Shown here one piece after another: positions 26,096-36,004 of a stretch of 64,000 nt of DNA. The notes beneath the pieces are model-generated. The model had not been told where the DNA came from, did no database searches, and saw only the letters and a list, made by a program, of their open reading frames with translations. Each line of letters starts with the position of its first letter. The first letter of the stretch is position 1. The stretch comes from Virgibacillus sp. NKC19-3 (lineage in GTDB: Bacteria; Bacillota; Bacilli; Bacillales; Amphibacillaceae), in the NCBI RefSeq assembly GCF_019837165.1, contig NZ_JAGYHC010000001.1, positions 3,720,001 to 3,784,000 on the forward strand, given 5' to 3'. Position numbers and translations under genes: made by a program.

Positions 26096-27727
26096 CTACT
26101 CTTCAATATAAACATCTTTTAACTGCATAATTTGTGTTGGCAGTACTTCAAATCCTTTTACTTCATCACGTATACTATATAAATATTCCTGGTGATGGAT
26201 GTAAGACATTGGCGCAATATCTACAAGCAGCTCTTGCGCTTCACTATAGATCTCTTCACGCGCTTCCGGATCCCCTTCCTGACGCCCTTCTTCTAAGAGC
26301 GCATCCAGTTCATCATTTTCCGTGAATGTGCGGTTTCCTGGCTCTCCCAGGTTATCGGAGTGGAATAGTGGATGCAGCGCGTAATCGGCATCACCTGTTG
26401 CTACGGACCAGCCAAGAACGAACATATCCTGTTCGCCGTTTGCTGTTTGCTCCAAATAAGCACCAAACTCCATAACTTCCACCTCTGCATCAATTCCAAT
26501 TTCTTCAAGTTGTGCTTGAACGTTTGTCGCTGCATCGATACGTTCGCGGTTATCATTTGTCCAAATGGTTGTAGAAAAGCCATCTTCATAACCTGCCTCA
26601 GCCAACAGTTCTTTTGCTTGTTCTACATCATAGTCAAGTCCGGATACATTTTCATCATAACCGAATACATCCGGTGGTATTGGACCAATAGCAGGGATAC
26701 CAACACCGTCATAAATACCGTCAATAATTTGATCTTTATCAATAGCCATGGAAATGGCCTGACGGACACGTTCATCATCAAACGGTTCCTTTTGCATGTT
26801 GAATCCTATATAAGACAAGCTTACACTTGCTTGATCATGTACATGCACACCATCCGTCGTTTCTATTTGCTCTACATCGGATGGGCTAAGTGGATCCCCG
26901 ATATGCGAATCACCGGTAGTAACCTCTGCCACACGTGTTAAATCTTCATCTACTACTTTAAATGTTACCGAATCCAGTAAAGCAGGGTCATCCCAATAAT
27001 CTTCATTTTTGGTTAAGCGTACAAGCTCACCAGGAGACCATTCGTCAAACTCAAAGTAACCTGTGCCAATCGGGTTTTCATTAATAACACTTCCCGGCTC
27101 TTCCCCATCTTCCATGGCAGCATAATCTTCCTCAATTTGATCTAAGCCCACCATTGATCCACCAGTATGCGCCAAATGGGCAGGAAGTGGAGCAAATGGG
27201 TATTCTGTTGTGAATCGAACCGTATAATCATCGACTACTTCAATATCTGTAACCATCTCATACAAGAACGCACGAGGTGATGCTACGTCTTCATCCATAA
27301 TACGTTCAATATTTGCCTTCACAACATCTGCGTTAAACTCCGAACCGTCATGGAACGTTACATCTTCACGAAGATTAAATTCCCATACATCATCTTCCAC
27401 GGCTTCCCAGCTTTCAGCAAGACCTGGTTGCAGCTCCATGTCCATATCTTGTTTCACTAATGTTTCAAAAATATTTTCTTGGACATCGCTGGAAGGAACA
27501 TCATTGGAACCTGCAGGATCCAGCCCAGTGACGTCAGAAAGCCTTGCGATTTCCAAATCGCCACCTTCCTGGCCTTCGCCGCCTTCTACTTCCCCGTCTT
27601 CTGCTGTTTCTCCATCGCCACCGTCATCTGAACCACTATCGTCCGGTTCACTAGCACATGCTGCGAGGACGAGACTGAGCACGAATGCCAAAACCAATAA
27701 TAACAATGAATTTTTTGATATTTTCAT
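26096..27727 (-). CDS. Peptide ABC transporter substrate-binding lipoprotein (SBP_bac_5)
   Basis: A 543-residue lipoprotein. The signal peptide ends with lipobox LAAC, then an acidic linker and a family-5 binding domain: LDPAGSNDVPSSDVQENIFE near the start of the mature part, DVTFHDGSEFNADVVKANI, and YIGFNMQKEPFDDERVRQAI. The family binds oligopeptides, dipeptides, glutathione or nickel; the very acidic surface suits a salt-adapted cell. It is divergent from the four-gene permease/ATPase operon at 28020, whose components it should serve. GGGGG precedes the ATG. Confidence 0.92.
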   Translation of the reverse strand: MKISKNSLLLLVLAFVLSLVLAACASEPDDSGSDDGGDGETAEDGEVEGGEGQEGGDLEIARLSDVTGLDPAGSNDVPSSDVQENIFETLVKQDMDMELQPGLAESWEAVEDDVWEFNLREDVTFHDGSEFNADVVKANIERIMDEDVASPRAFLYEMVTDIEVVDDYTVRFTTEYPFAPLPAHLAHTGGSMVGLDQIEEDYAAMEDGEEPGSVINENPIGTGYFEFDEWSPGELVRLTKNEDYWDDPALLDSVTFKVVDEDLTRVAEVTTGDSHIGDPLSPSDVEQIETTDGVHVHDQASVSLSYIGFNMQKEPFDDERVRQAISMAIDKDQIIDGIYDGVGIPAIGPIPPDVFGYDENVSGLDYDVEQAKELLAEAGYEDGFSTTIWTNDNRERIDAATNVQAQLEEIGIDAEVEVMEFGAYLEQTANGEQDMFVLGWSVATGDADYALHPLFHSDNLGEPGNRTFTENDELDALLEEGRQEGDPEAREEIYSEAQELLVDIAPMSYIHHQEYLYSIRDEVKGFEVLPTQIMQLKDVYIEE

Positions 27728-27928
27728 ATGTTATTTACCCCCTGTTTCTAATATGTAATAATTCTGTTACTAACCTTTAATATAACCCATATACTTTGAA
27801 AACACAAGAAGATTTCTTAATTTTTTTCAATGTTAAAATTGAATCACGTTCATTATTCATAGTTGTGAAAAAACCATGCCAATCGTAATCTACTAGGTGA
27901 GTTTAAGCTATATTGTTAAATTTTCATA

Positions 27929-27956
27929 TTGTCAAAAGCACTATTCATGGTATAAT
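27929..27956 (+). promoter_or_regulatory. SigA-type promoter of the peptide importer operon
   Basis: TTGTCA (27929-27934) and TATAAT (27951-27956) are 16 bases apart, about 65 bases upstream of the first permease gene. The rest of the 292-base divergent gap is A/T-rich and shows no other named feature. Confidence 0.65.
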
Positions 27957-28019
27957 CTATCAATATAGCATTTATAATAAATGTTTGAATAATTTGTCGA
28001 GAAAGGGAGTAAACAAGCT

Positions 28020-28925
28020 ATGAGTGTAGAAAGACAGACAACTACAGACAATCCCAACACCGCTGTTAAACCACCTAGCCCTCGCCTGAAAAATTGGAAG
28101 ATTGCCTTTAACAAACTCAAGCGAAATAAACCGGCTATGGTAGGTGGTATTCTAATACTTTTTTTCATTATTGTCGCAATAGTTGGGCCGTTCATGGCAC
28201 CTTACAGTCCGTATGCACAGGATCTTGTAAATAAACTTGATCCACCGTCTGCTGACCATTGGTTTGGCACAGACAGTTTTGGACGTGACATTTTCAGTCG
28301 AATTCTACATGGGATGTCCATCACATTATATATTGGCTTTTTCTCAGTAGCATTAGGCGGGACTGTTGGTGTACTACTTGGAATTGTATCCGGTTATTAC
28401 GGCAAACGTACAGACTCCATCATCATGAGATGTATGGATGTATTATTGGCTTTTCCTGGTATCCTATTAGCACTGGCAATTGTAAGTGTACTTGGTGGTA
28501 ATTTAATCAACGTTATTATTGCAGTAGCGATTTCCTCCCTCCCTATTTTTGCCAGGATTACGCGAGGATCAACCTTGTCTGTTAAAAACCTGGAATACAT
28601 AGATGCGATGAGAGCATTAGGCGCCAGTGATTTACGTATTATATTTAAACATATATTTCCGAATATTACTTCACCAATTATTGTACAAGCGACCATGTAT
28701 ATTGCGACAGCTGTTATATCAGCAAGTGGTCTGTCCTTCCTTGGACTTGGCGCACAGCCACCAATGCCGGAATGGGGCGCTATGCTGTCAGATGGACGTA
28801 ATTATCTATATAACGCCTGGCATGTTGCATTCTTCCCGGGAGTTATGATTGTTGCTGTTGTACTTGCATTTAATGTTCTTGGTGATGGATTAAGGGATGC
28901 ACTTGATCCGAAGATGAAAGAGTAG
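28020..28925 (+). CDS. Peptide ABC transporter permease (OppC/DppC-like)
   Basis: A 301-residue permease with six membrane helices. The N-terminal KLKRNKPAMVGGILILFFII and HWFGTDSFGRDIFSRILHG are standard for the DppC/OppC branch, and the EAA loop DAMRALGASDLRIIFKHIFP, which docks to the ATPases, is intact (about residue 195). First gene of a C-B-D-F operon; GAAAGGGAG lies before the ATG. It forms the membrane channel together with the next gene. Confidence 0.93.
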   Translation: MSVERQTTTDNPNTAVKPPSPRLKNWKIAFNKLKRNKPAMVGGILILFFIIVAIVGPFMAPYSPYAQDLVNKLDPPSADHWFGTDSFGRDIFSRILHGMSITLYIGFFSVALGGTVGVLLGIVSGYYGKRTDSIIMRCMDVLLAFPGILLALAIVSVLGGNLINVIIAVAISSLPIFARITRGSTLSVKNLEYIDAMRALGASDLRIIFKHIFPNITSPIIVQATMYIATAVISASGLSFLGLGAQPPMPEWGAMLSDGRNYLYNAWHVAFFPGVMIVAVVLAFNVLGDGLRDALDPKMKE

Positions 28926-28938
28926 AGGAGGGAGTAAT

Positions 28939-29895
28939 ATGTTTAAATTTATAATCAGACGTCTCATTCAAACTATTCCTGTACTAATAGGAGTTTCTAT
29001 AATCGTATTTAGCTTAATGCACTTGATTCCCGGTAACCCTGCTCAAATCATGGCAGGTGAAAGTGCGCCAAAAGAAACCGTTGAAGCCATGGAAGAGAGA
29101 TTAGGCTTAAATGACCCCTTACCGGTACAATATTTCCATTATGTTTCAAATGCTGTTCAGGGGGATCTCGGAAGTTCCATTCGAAGTGGCCGGGATGTCA
29201 CTGATGAAATTGGAGGCAGGTTTTGGGTAACCGTCGAACTTGCCATCTATAGTACGATTTTGAGTGTATTTATGGGGTTAATAGCAGGGATTGTTTCTGC
29301 CACAAAAAGGAATACATTCGCAGATACTTCCCTTATGATCATTGCACTATTCGGTCTTTCTATGCCTAATTTCTGGCTGGGGCTAATGTTAATCCAATGG
29401 TTTGCCATCGGAATTGACTTACCAAGCTGGATTCCCATATTAAACAACACCGCATGGTTCTCTCCATCGGGTTGGGGAGGATTAGATCAACTTGTATTGC
29501 CCGTTATTACACTAGGAACAGCAGGTGCGGCAGTTATTGCTCGTATGACACGTTCCAGTATGCTTGATGTTATCGATCAGGATTATATCCGTACAGCAAG
29601 GGCAAAAGGTGTAAAAGAACGCATTGTTATCTATCGCCATGCCTTAAAGAACGCATTAATTCCTGTTGTTACGGTCGTCGGGCTTCAGTTCGGCACGCTT
29701 CTCGGAGGTACCGTATTAACAGAAACCGTTTTTGCGATTAACGGAATGGGGAAATTAATTATCGACTCCATCACAGCGCGGGATTTCCCAATTGTGCAGG
29801 GCGGTATACTTGTCGTAGCTCTCTTGTTCGTCTTGGTAAACTTGCTTGTTGATATAGCCTATCGCTTGCTTAATAAACGAATCGAACTGGATTGA
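28939..29895 (+). CDS. Peptide ABC transporter permease (OppB/DppB-like)
   Basis: A 318-residue permease with six helices. FIIRRLIQTIPVLIGVSIIV and LIPGNPAQIMAGESAP open it as in DppB/GsiC proteins, and the EAA loop reads YIRTARAKGVKERIVIYRHA (about residue 215). It begins 13 bases after the OppC-like gene with GAGGAGGGAG as ribosome binding site. Gene order C then B is the reverse of many opp operons but is common in related systems. Confidence 0.93.
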   Translation: MFKFIIRRLIQTIPVLIGVSIIVFSLMHLIPGNPAQIMAGESAPKETVEAMEERLGLNDPLPVQYFHYVSNAVQGDLGSSIRSGRDVTDEIGGRFWVTVELAIYSTILSVFMGLIAGIVSATKRNTFADTSLMIIALFGLSMPNFWLGLMLIQWFAIGIDLPSWIPILNNTAWFSPSGWGGLDQLVLPVITLGTAGAAVIARMTRSSMLDVIDQDYIRTARAKGVKERIVIYRHALKNALIPVVTVVGLQFGTLLGGTVLTETVFAINGMGKLIIDSITARDFPIVQGGILVVALLFVLVNLLVDIAYRLLNKRIELD

Positions 29896-29935
29896 TAGAT
29901 GACTAGAATAAACGAAAGACTGAGGTGATATGCGA

Positions 29936-30982
29936 ATGGAGAATAATGCTTCTGAAAATATATTAGAAATAAACCAATTGCAAACCTCTTTTTTTACGAA
30001 AGATTTAGAGGTAAAAGCAGTTGATGGGGTAACGTTTTCCCTCCCAAAAGGGAAAACACTCGGGGTTGTTGGAGAGTCCGGTTCCGGAAAAAGTATTACC
30101 GCACTTTCTGTTCTCCGCCTAATTGATGACCCAGGGAAAGTCGTTGGTGGAGAGATTAAATTTAAAGGCGAGAACCTACTCGATAAGAAAGATGCTCAAA
30201 TGAGAAACATCCGTGGAAACGAAATTTCCATGATTTTTCAGGAACCAATGACTTCCTTAAACCCTACGTATACGGTAGGACAGCAAATTAGTGAGGCATA
30301 TATCACACATGAAGGTTTAGGGAAAAAGGAAGCAAAGCAACGTTCCATTGAGATGCTTAAACTTGTAGGGATCCCTTCCCCTCAAAAAAGAATCAATCAA
30401 TATCCGCATGAACTTTCCGGCGGAATGAGACAACGAATTATGATTGCAATTGCACTTGCATGTAATCCGGATCTTTTGATTGCAGATGAACCAACAACGG
30501 CACTCGATGTAACGATACAAGCTCAAATCCTGGAATTGATCAATGATTTGCAAGAACGGCTGGGAATGGGAATGCTTTTAATTACCCACGATTTGGGAGT
30601 CGTTGCGGAAACTTGTGATTATGTTGCTGTTATGTATGGTGGGCAAATCGTAGAATATGAAGACGTAAATACACTTTTTCGCAATCCAAAACACCCATAT
30701 ACCGTTGGACTGCTTAACTCTATACCTCCAAATGACCAAGATATCGAAGGGGACTTGCCTGTCATTAAAGGAACCGTGCCAAGCCCGGCAGAAATGCCAA
30801 CAGGCTGTCGCTTTGCACCACGCTGTCCGTTTGCAACAGAGCTTTGTAGAAATAAACTGCCAGAATTAGAAACAGACGAAAAAGGAAATCAAATTCGCTG
30901 TTGGATTTACACAGACGAATGGGATGGCGATCCGGAGGTGAATGTTAATGACGAAAGAACTTCTAAAAGTTACGGACCTTGA
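29936..30982 (+). CDS. Peptide ABC transporter ATP-binding protein (OppD-like)
   Basis: A 348-residue ATPase with Walker [11 protein letters not shown] (about 45), signature [13 protein letters not shown], Walker [13 protein letters not shown], and the C-terminal oligopeptide/dipeptide extension with cysteines in [15 protein letters not shown] (about 285), which in relatives binds an iron-sulfur cluster. The second of two close ATGs (29936) is taken as start because GAGGTGA is seven bases before it. It overlaps the next gene by 35 bases. Confidence 0.93.
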   Translation: MENNASENILEINQLQTSFFTKDLEVKAVDGVTFSLPKGKTLGVVGESGSGKSITALSVLRLIDDPGKVVGGEIKFKGENLLDKKDAQMRNIRGNEISMIFQEPMTSLNPTYTVGQQISEAYITHEGLGKKEAKQRSIEMLKLVGIPSPQKRINQYPHELSGGMRQRIMIAIALACNPDLLIADEPTTALDVTIQAQILELINDLQERLGMGMLLITHDLGVVAETCDYVAVMYGGQIVEYEDVNTLFRNPKHPYTVGLLNSIPPNDQDIEGDLPVIKGTVPSPAEMPTGCRFAPRCPFATELCRNKLPELETDEKGNQIRCWIYTDEWDGDPEVNVNDERTSKSYGP

Positions 30983-31958
30983 GCAACATTTCCCGATTAA
31001 AGGCGGAATTCTTGGTCGCACAGTAAACCATGTAAAAGCAGTTGATGGTGTATCCTTTTCTATATATGAGGGAGAAACGCTAAGTATTGTAGGCGAATCC
31101 GGTTGTGGCAAATCCACTACCGGCCGTGCGATACTTCGCCTTGACGAACCAACAGGCGGTGAAGTGGAATTCGACGGAGAAGACCTGCTCTCCTTCAACA
31201 AAAAGAAAATGAACAAAACGCGCAAAAATATGCAAGTCATTTTCCAGGATCCATATGCATCGATCAATCCGCGGCAAACCGTTCGTCAAATATTGAACGA
31301 AGCCATGGAAATACAGAATGTTGTTCCAAAAAATGAACGTAATGATAAAATTATCGAGCTTATGAAAACAGTCGGCCTTGGTGAACATCAGGCAGATCGT
31401 ATGCCACATGAATTCAGTGGTGGTCAGCGGCAAAGAATCGGTATTGCCCGCGCGCTATCTGTGAATCCACAACTTATTGTTGCTGATGAAGCCGTATCCG
31501 CGTTAGATGTATCAATCCAGGCACAAGTTATCAATTTGCTGAAACAATTGCAACGCGACTTTGATTTAACGTATCTGTTTATTTCCCATGACCTTGGGGT
31601 TGTGCGTCATATATCAGATCGCATCATCGTCATGTATCTTGGGAAAATTGTAGAAATCGCAGATAAGAAGTCACTGTTCTCAAATGCACAACATCCATAT
31701 ACGAAAGCACTACTTTCTGCAATCCCAAGCACAAAAACGGATGTCAAAAAGGAGCGGATTGTCCTAAAAGGGGATGTACCCTCACCAATAGATCCACCAA
31801 CAGGATGCAGGTTCCACACCCGTTGTCCGTTCGCTACAGAAAAATGTGTCAATGAGGTGCCGGAACTTCGCCGTTCGGATGATATGGAAGACGGCCACCA
31901 AGCTGCTTGCCATTATATGGAGGAAATTAAGTCAGGTGAACACCAGCCAACTAGATAA
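30948..31958 (+). CDS. Peptide ABC transporter ATP-binding protein (OppF-like)
   Basis: A 336-residue partner ATPase: Walker A GESGCGKSTT, signature EFSGGQRQRIGIA, and the Walker B variant LIVADEAVSALD usual in OppF/DppF. The C-terminal GCRFHTRCPFATEKC matches the OppD copy. It starts inside the end of the OppD-like gene; ATG 30948 is chosen because GGAGG sits nine bases upstream. Last gene of the operon, followed by a terminator. Confidence 0.93.
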   Translation: MTKELLKVTDLEQHFPIKGGILGRTVNHVKAVDGVSFSIYEGETLSIVGESGCGKSTTGRAILRLDEPTGGEVEFDGEDLLSFNKKKMNKTRKNMQVIFQDPYASINPRQTVRQILNEAMEIQNVVPKNERNDKIIELMKTVGLGEHQADRMPHEFSGGQRQRIGIARALSVNPQLIVADEAVSALDVSIQAQVINLLKQLQRDFDLTYLFISHDLGVVRHISDRIIVMYLGKIVEIADKKSLFSNAQHPYTKALLSAIPSTKTDVKKERIVLKGDVPSPIDPPTGCRFHTRCPFATEKCVNEVPELRRSDDMEDGHQAACHYMEEIKSGEHQPTR

Positions 31959-31967
31959 GGAAATATC

Positions 31968-32008
31968 AAAAAAGTGCCTCCAAGCCATGTGCTTGGAGCA
32001 CTTTTTTT
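31968..32008 (+). terminator. Terminator between the peptide importer and TRAP operons
   Basis: AAAAAAGTGC and GCACTTTTTTT flank an inner CAAG/CTTG stem. A and T runs on both sides let it serve both converging operons. Confidence 0.88.
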
Positions 32009-32040
32009 GTTTTATTTAGCTCCGAACTCCTGCCTTCCTA

Positions 32041-34044
32041 CTATCCTTCACTACCTGTTTTTTGAACTTCTTCTATCTTTTGATCCTGTCTTGTAAACAG
32101 TTGAATGATGAACAGTACAATAAATGCCGCAAACCCAATGATATCTGAATGCCCTTCCGGATACATTAACATCAAACCTGTCACTGCTACAATAATTCTT
32201 TCGGTCCAATGCAGCTTTCGATACCAGAATCCAATAATTGCCGCTCCAATAGCTATCATCCCAATAAATGCCGTTATGAGCGACCAAGTAATTTCCATGG
32301 AAGTTGCGTCAATCATTAACAACTGTGGATTCAGTACAAACATGTACGGGATGATAAACGCAGCAATAGCCAATTTTGAGGCGTTAAACCCAGTACGAAT
32401 CGGCGCCCCTCCGGAAATACCTGTCGCCGCAAAAGCTGCCAGCGCAACGGGTGGGGTGATATCTGCCACAATACCAAAGTAAAACACGAACATATGGCCA
32501 GCTAACACCGGAATAGCTACTTCCAACTGATCATTCAACGCCAGAATTGCAGGTAGCGCAATGGTTGATGTGATAATATAATTGGCTGTTGTTGGTGATC
32601 CCATTCCCAATATAATAGAAGCAATCATGGTGAACATGAGTGTCAACAGCAATTGAATTTCTGGAGAACTTGCAATGGTACCTGCTATGCTTACGAGACC
32701 ATTCCCCATTTTCAGCCCTAAGCCGGTTTTCGTCACAACACCAACGATAATACCAGCACAGGCAGTGGCTGCTGCAACTCCCAATGCCGTTTTTGCACCG
32801 GATTGCAGGGCTACAATAAACCTGCTGAAATTGATTCTTGTATCTTTCCTGAATAAACTAACAAGTATTGTTGCACCAATTCCAAAGAGAGCTGTCCGCT
32901 CAATGCTAAACCCGGCAAATAATAAATATATAATGATCAGGATCGGTAATAACAAATGTATTTTTTTCAGTACCGTACTTTTTTTGGGGATCTGTTCTTC
33001 CGGCAAACCATGAAGCCCGGTACGCTTTGCTTCAAGATGTGTCATGATCCATATGCCGGAAAAATATAATATTGCTGGTATTGTCGCTGCCTTGGCGATA
33101 TCCCAGTAACTTTCACCAGCAAATTCAATCATCAAAAACGCTGCAGCCCCCATTATTGGCGGCATAATTTGTCCACCAGTAGATGCCGCTGCTTCTACCG
33201 CACCAGCGAAGTTCTTTCGATAACCTAGTCTTTTCATCATCGGGATTGTATAGGAACCAGTCGTTACCGTGTTTGCAACCGAGCTACCGGAAATCGTTCC
33301 ATTCAACGCACTGGAGAAAATCGCAACCTTCGCAGGCCCACCTGTACGCTTACCTGCCAATGAAATAGCCAAATCATTAAAGTAAGTTCCGACACCTGTC
33401 TGTACAAGAAATGCCCCAAATAGCAAGAATAGAAAAATATAGGTGGACGATACCTGTAACGGTGTACCAAGAATCCCTTCCGTTGTAAAGTACATAGAAT
33501 CTATTAATTGCTCCAAACTAAGGCCTCGGTGTGCTAGCATACCCGGCATTTTTTGCCCGAAATAGGCATAAAGCAAGAAGGCTGAGGCAATAATCGTAAT
33601 CGGAAGCCCGACAGCTCTCCTGGAAGCCTCCAAAACGAGTAAAATAGCAACACCGCCTATCATCATTTGGGTCATGTCTATCCCACCGATCTGTTGTACC
33701 AATGTATCATAATACAACGGCCAATAAACGGTGACAATGATCGACAGTAGTACCAGTATGTAATCATACCACGGTATGGATGATCGCTTCGTTTTACGCC
33801 TTGCCGGAAATAAAAGAAATACAAGTGATAAAGCAAAACCCAAGTGAACCGTTCGCTGAATATACGCTGTAAATTGACCAAATACCCCGGTATAAATATG
33901 AAATAGGGAAAAAGCTATTAATCCAAAAAAGACAACATAACCAATCCAGCCTTTTGATGTCCTCGTATTCGCTTCCGCATCATATTTCTGCATGATTTCT
34001 TCTTGTTGTTCTTCTGTCATTTGATTACTATTGTTTTCCTTCAT
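32041..34044 (-). CDS. TRAP transporter fused permease (DctQ-DctM, TAXI type)
   Basis: A 667-residue membrane protein in which the small 4-helix and large 12-helix TRAP subunits are one chain. After the N-terminal helices, the large domain carries GAFLVQTGVGTYFNDLAISL, SSALNGTISGSSVANTVTTG and GMGSPTTANYIITSTIALPA, the Gly/Ser/Thr-rich hairpin loops of TRAP-TAXI permeases. It imports a carboxylate-like solute with Na+. It overlaps the DUF1850 gene by 17 bases and is the last gene of the operon. Confidence 0.93.
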   Translation of the reverse strand: MKENNSNQMTEEQQEEIMQKYDAEANTRTSKGWIGYVVFFGLIAFSLFHIYTGVFGQFTAYIQRTVHLGFALSLVFLLFPARRKTKRSSIPWYDYILVLLSIIVTVYWPLYYDTLVQQIGGIDMTQMMIGGVAILLVLEASRRAVGLPITIIASAFLLYAYFGQKMPGMLAHRGLSLEQLIDSMYFTTEGILGTPLQVSSTYIFLFLLFGAFLVQTGVGTYFNDLAISLAGKRTGGPAKVAIFSSALNGTISGSSVANTVTTGSYTIPMMKRLGYRKNFAGAVEAAASTGGQIMPPIMGAAAFLMIEFAGESYWDIAKAATIPAILYFSGIWIMTHLEAKRTGLHGLPEEQIPKKSTVLKKIHLLLPILIIIYLLFAGFSIERTALFGIGATILVSLFRKDTRINFSRFIVALQSGAKTALGVAAATACAGIIVGVVTKTGLGLKMGNGLVSIAGTIASSPEIQLLLTLMFTMIASIILGMGSPTTANYIITSTIALPAILALNDQLEVAIPVLAGHMFVFYFGIVADITPPVALAAFAATGISGGAPIRTGFNASKLAIAAFIIPYMFVLNPQLLMIDATSMEITWSLITAFIGMIAIGAAIIGFWYRKLHWTERIIVAVTGLMLMYPEGHSDIIGFAAFIVLFIIQLFTRQDQKIEEVQKTGSEG

Positions 34045-34582
34045 GAATTTTCACTCCTTTTAAGCGTTTCCAAAGAGGCAAGCGCTCCACCTTGACAGTG
34101 AACCACGCACCAGGTTCAAAATACGTATTAAACCAAGCCATGTGTTCTTTCTTTGAAGAACTGTCATCATCATTTCCCCATACAAGTCGATGTTCGGAAA
34201 CCGTTTTTCCATTTCGTATATTCATAGACGAAAAGTAATTATCCAAATCCTTTAAATAATATTTCCCATCCTCATGTACAAACGTTTCCCCCGGGCCTGC
34301 ATTGGATGGCATCCCGATTCCAAATTCCTCATAAACCATCTCATATTGTTTTATGTCGTAATCCGCAGTCACTTCGTATTTTTCCACAACATCTGTTAAG
34401 TGAATAGAATGCTTAAAAATAATTTGAAATGTTTCCCCAGGCTTTATGGGAAGGTAAGCTTCGATGTGATCCGTATTTTCTTCATAAAATATCAAAGCTG
34501 TCTGAAAAGGTATGAATAAAACAATGGCTATTGCAATAATGGAGAAACTGACAAATAATATAAATTTTAATCGATGCTTCAT
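34028..34582 (-). CDS. DUF1850 protein of the TAXI-TRAP operon
   Basis: A 184-residue protein with one N-terminal membrane helix (FILFVSFSIIAIAIVLFI) and an extracytoplasmic domain containing FKHSIHLTDVVEKYEVT and EFGIGMPSNAG, hallmarks of DUF1850. Such genes are found between TAXI binding proteins and fused permeases; an assembly or accessory role is presumed, not shown. It overlaps the permease start by 17 bases, implying coupled translation. Confidence 0.85.
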   Translation of the reverse strand: MKHRLKFILFVSFSIIAIAIVLFIPFQTALIFYEENTDHIEAYLPIKPGETFQIIFKHSIHLTDVVEKYEVTADYDIKQYEMVYEEFGIGMPSNAGPGETFVHEDGKYYLKDLDNYFSSMNIRNGKTVSEHRLVWGNDDDSSSKKEHMAWFNTYFEPGAWFTVKVERLPLWKRLKGVKIHEGKQ

Positions 34583-34651
34583 TGGCGGTTCACCCAGTAC
34601 GAAAATTCTCTTATCCTATCAAAATTGCAAAATGAATCCAAAGCTAAGGTA

Positions 34652-34698
34652 AAATGAAAATAACCGACAGCCATTCCCTTCAGAAGAATGGTCGTCGG
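34652..34698 (-). terminator. Internal terminator-like hairpin between TAXI binding protein and DUF1850
   Basis: On the minus strand CCGACGACCATTC pairs with GAATGGCTGTCGG around a short loop, followed by TTATTTTCATTTT. Placed inside an operon, it probably lowers readthrough so that the binding protein is made in excess over the membrane parts. Confidence 0.72.
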
Positions 34699-34721
34699 CC
34701 ATTCCATTTATATGATCGCTT

Positions 34722-35714
34722 TTAATCTGCGCTTACTCCCTCTTCATCCAAGTAACGCTCAGCGCCAGGATGTAAATCAATACCTACACCTTCAAGCGCA
34801 TTTTCAGGCGCAATTAGTTCAGCTTTATCATGCGCCATATCACCTGCATTTTCATAAATAGATTTGGTAATGTCATAGACGGTATCCTCAGGAATATCGT
34901 CGGTTACAACCATCATTGCCATCACCGCAGCGGTCGTTACATCTTCCTCCACCGGCCCATAGGTTCCTGCTTCAATTGTATCTTCTGCATAATACGGATA
35001 CATTTCAATCAATTCATCTATTTTATCTTCTTCCATAGAAACGATATTAATATCTACAGTAGCTCCCAAACCTTCTACCGCTCCGGTAGGCGTACCGGAT
35101 GTAATAAATGCCGCATCAATATTGCCGTCTTGTATTCCTGATGTTGATTCATCAAAATCAAGATTCTGTGCATTAATATCGTCCATGGAAAGTCCGTGTA
35201 CTTCCAGGATCTGCTCTGCATTCACATAAGTCCCCGAACCAGGGGCCCCTACAGACACTGCTGCCCCTTCCAAGTCTTCCACTGTTTCTATACCTGAATC
35301 AGCATTGCTTACAATTTGAATGGTTTCCGGAAAGAGGGAACCGACTGCTAAAACGTTATCTACCGGCTCTCCTTCAAAGGAGTTGACCCCATCCACCGCA
35401 TTGGACATGACATCCGTTTGTACCATGGCAAGCTCTGCTTCTCCGTTTTGAAGCGCGATCACATTATCGGCTGAAGCATTTGATGACAATGCATCTGCTT
35501 GTATTCCGGTATCATCACTGATGTTTTGCGCCATCTCTCCACCCAGTGGATAATATGTACCGCTAGTACCACCAGTCAGGATACTCAAAAAGTCAGGTGC
35601 ATCTTCACCCTCGGCTTCTCCACCAGTTTCTTCACTTTCTTCACCACATGCTGCTAAAAGCATTATTAGTGTAAATAGCAGCACCCCAAATAACAACAGC
35701 TTATTCTGTTTCAT
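34722..35714 (-). CDS. TAXI family TRAP solute-binding lipoprotein
   Basis: A 330-residue lipoprotein: signal peptide with lipobox LLAAC, short acidic linker, then the TAXI domain with SILTGGTSGTYYPLGGEMAQ (the glycine-rich start of this family), AVSVGAPGSGTYVNAEQIL and FITSGTPTGAVEGL. TAXI proteins bind glutamate/2-oxoglutarate-like carboxylates in the few cases studied; the ligand here is unknown. First gene of the TRAP operon; GGGGG precedes the ATG. The divergent regulator gene lies 290 bases upstream. Confidence 0.92.
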   Translation of the reverse strand: MKQNKLLLFGVLLFTLIMLLAACGEESEETGGEAEGEDAPDFLSILTGGTSGTYYPLGGEMAQNISDDTGIQADALSSNASADNVIALQNGEAELAMVQTDVMSNAVDGVNSFEGEPVDNVLAVGSLFPETIQIVSNADSGIETVEDLEGAAVSVGAPGSGTYVNAEQILEVHGLSMDDINAQNLDFDESTSGIQDGNIDAAFITSGTPTGAVEGLGATVDINIVSMEEDKIDELIEMYPYYAEDTIEAGTYGPVEEDVTTAAVMAMMVVTDDIPEDTVYDITKSIYENAGDMAHDKAELIAPENALEGVGIDLHPGAERYLDEEGVSAD

Positions 35715-35828
35715 TAAAATTCCCCCTTTTAATTTATCAATCTATAATACCGTATTTAAATTTTAACCGTTTTCATAAATATGTCAAGTATTTTTGAATA
35801 GTACTATTTAACCAATGCCTTATGCGTC

Positions 35829-35857
35829 TTGACAATTTTAAGAAAATTCAATACCAT
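35829..35857 (+). promoter_or_regulatory. Putative promoter of the divergent regulator gene
   Basis: TTGACA (35829-35834) and TACCAT (35852-35857) are 17 bases apart. The start site would leave a leader of about 140 bases before the coding region. Confidence 0.5.
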
Positions 35858-35908
35858 GATAGTAATACATAAATATAGGTAAAAATAAATTGCCTACAGT
35901 GGTTTGAG

Positions 35909-35953
35909 AAAGGCTATAAAGGATAGTCTCCAATTAATAGGTAGCCTTTTTTT
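35909..35953 (+). terminator. Terminator-like hairpin in the regulator leader
   Basis: AAAGGCTA (35909-35916) pairs with TAGCCTTT, followed by a T run ending at 35953. No plus-strand gene ends upstream, so it sits inside the untranslated leader of the gene at 36005 and may act as an attenuator. Confidence 0.5.
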
Positions 35954-36004
35954 ACCAAAGCTTTACGTTCTTGACGTTGAAATAAACATATAGGAGTGTA
36001 TTGA

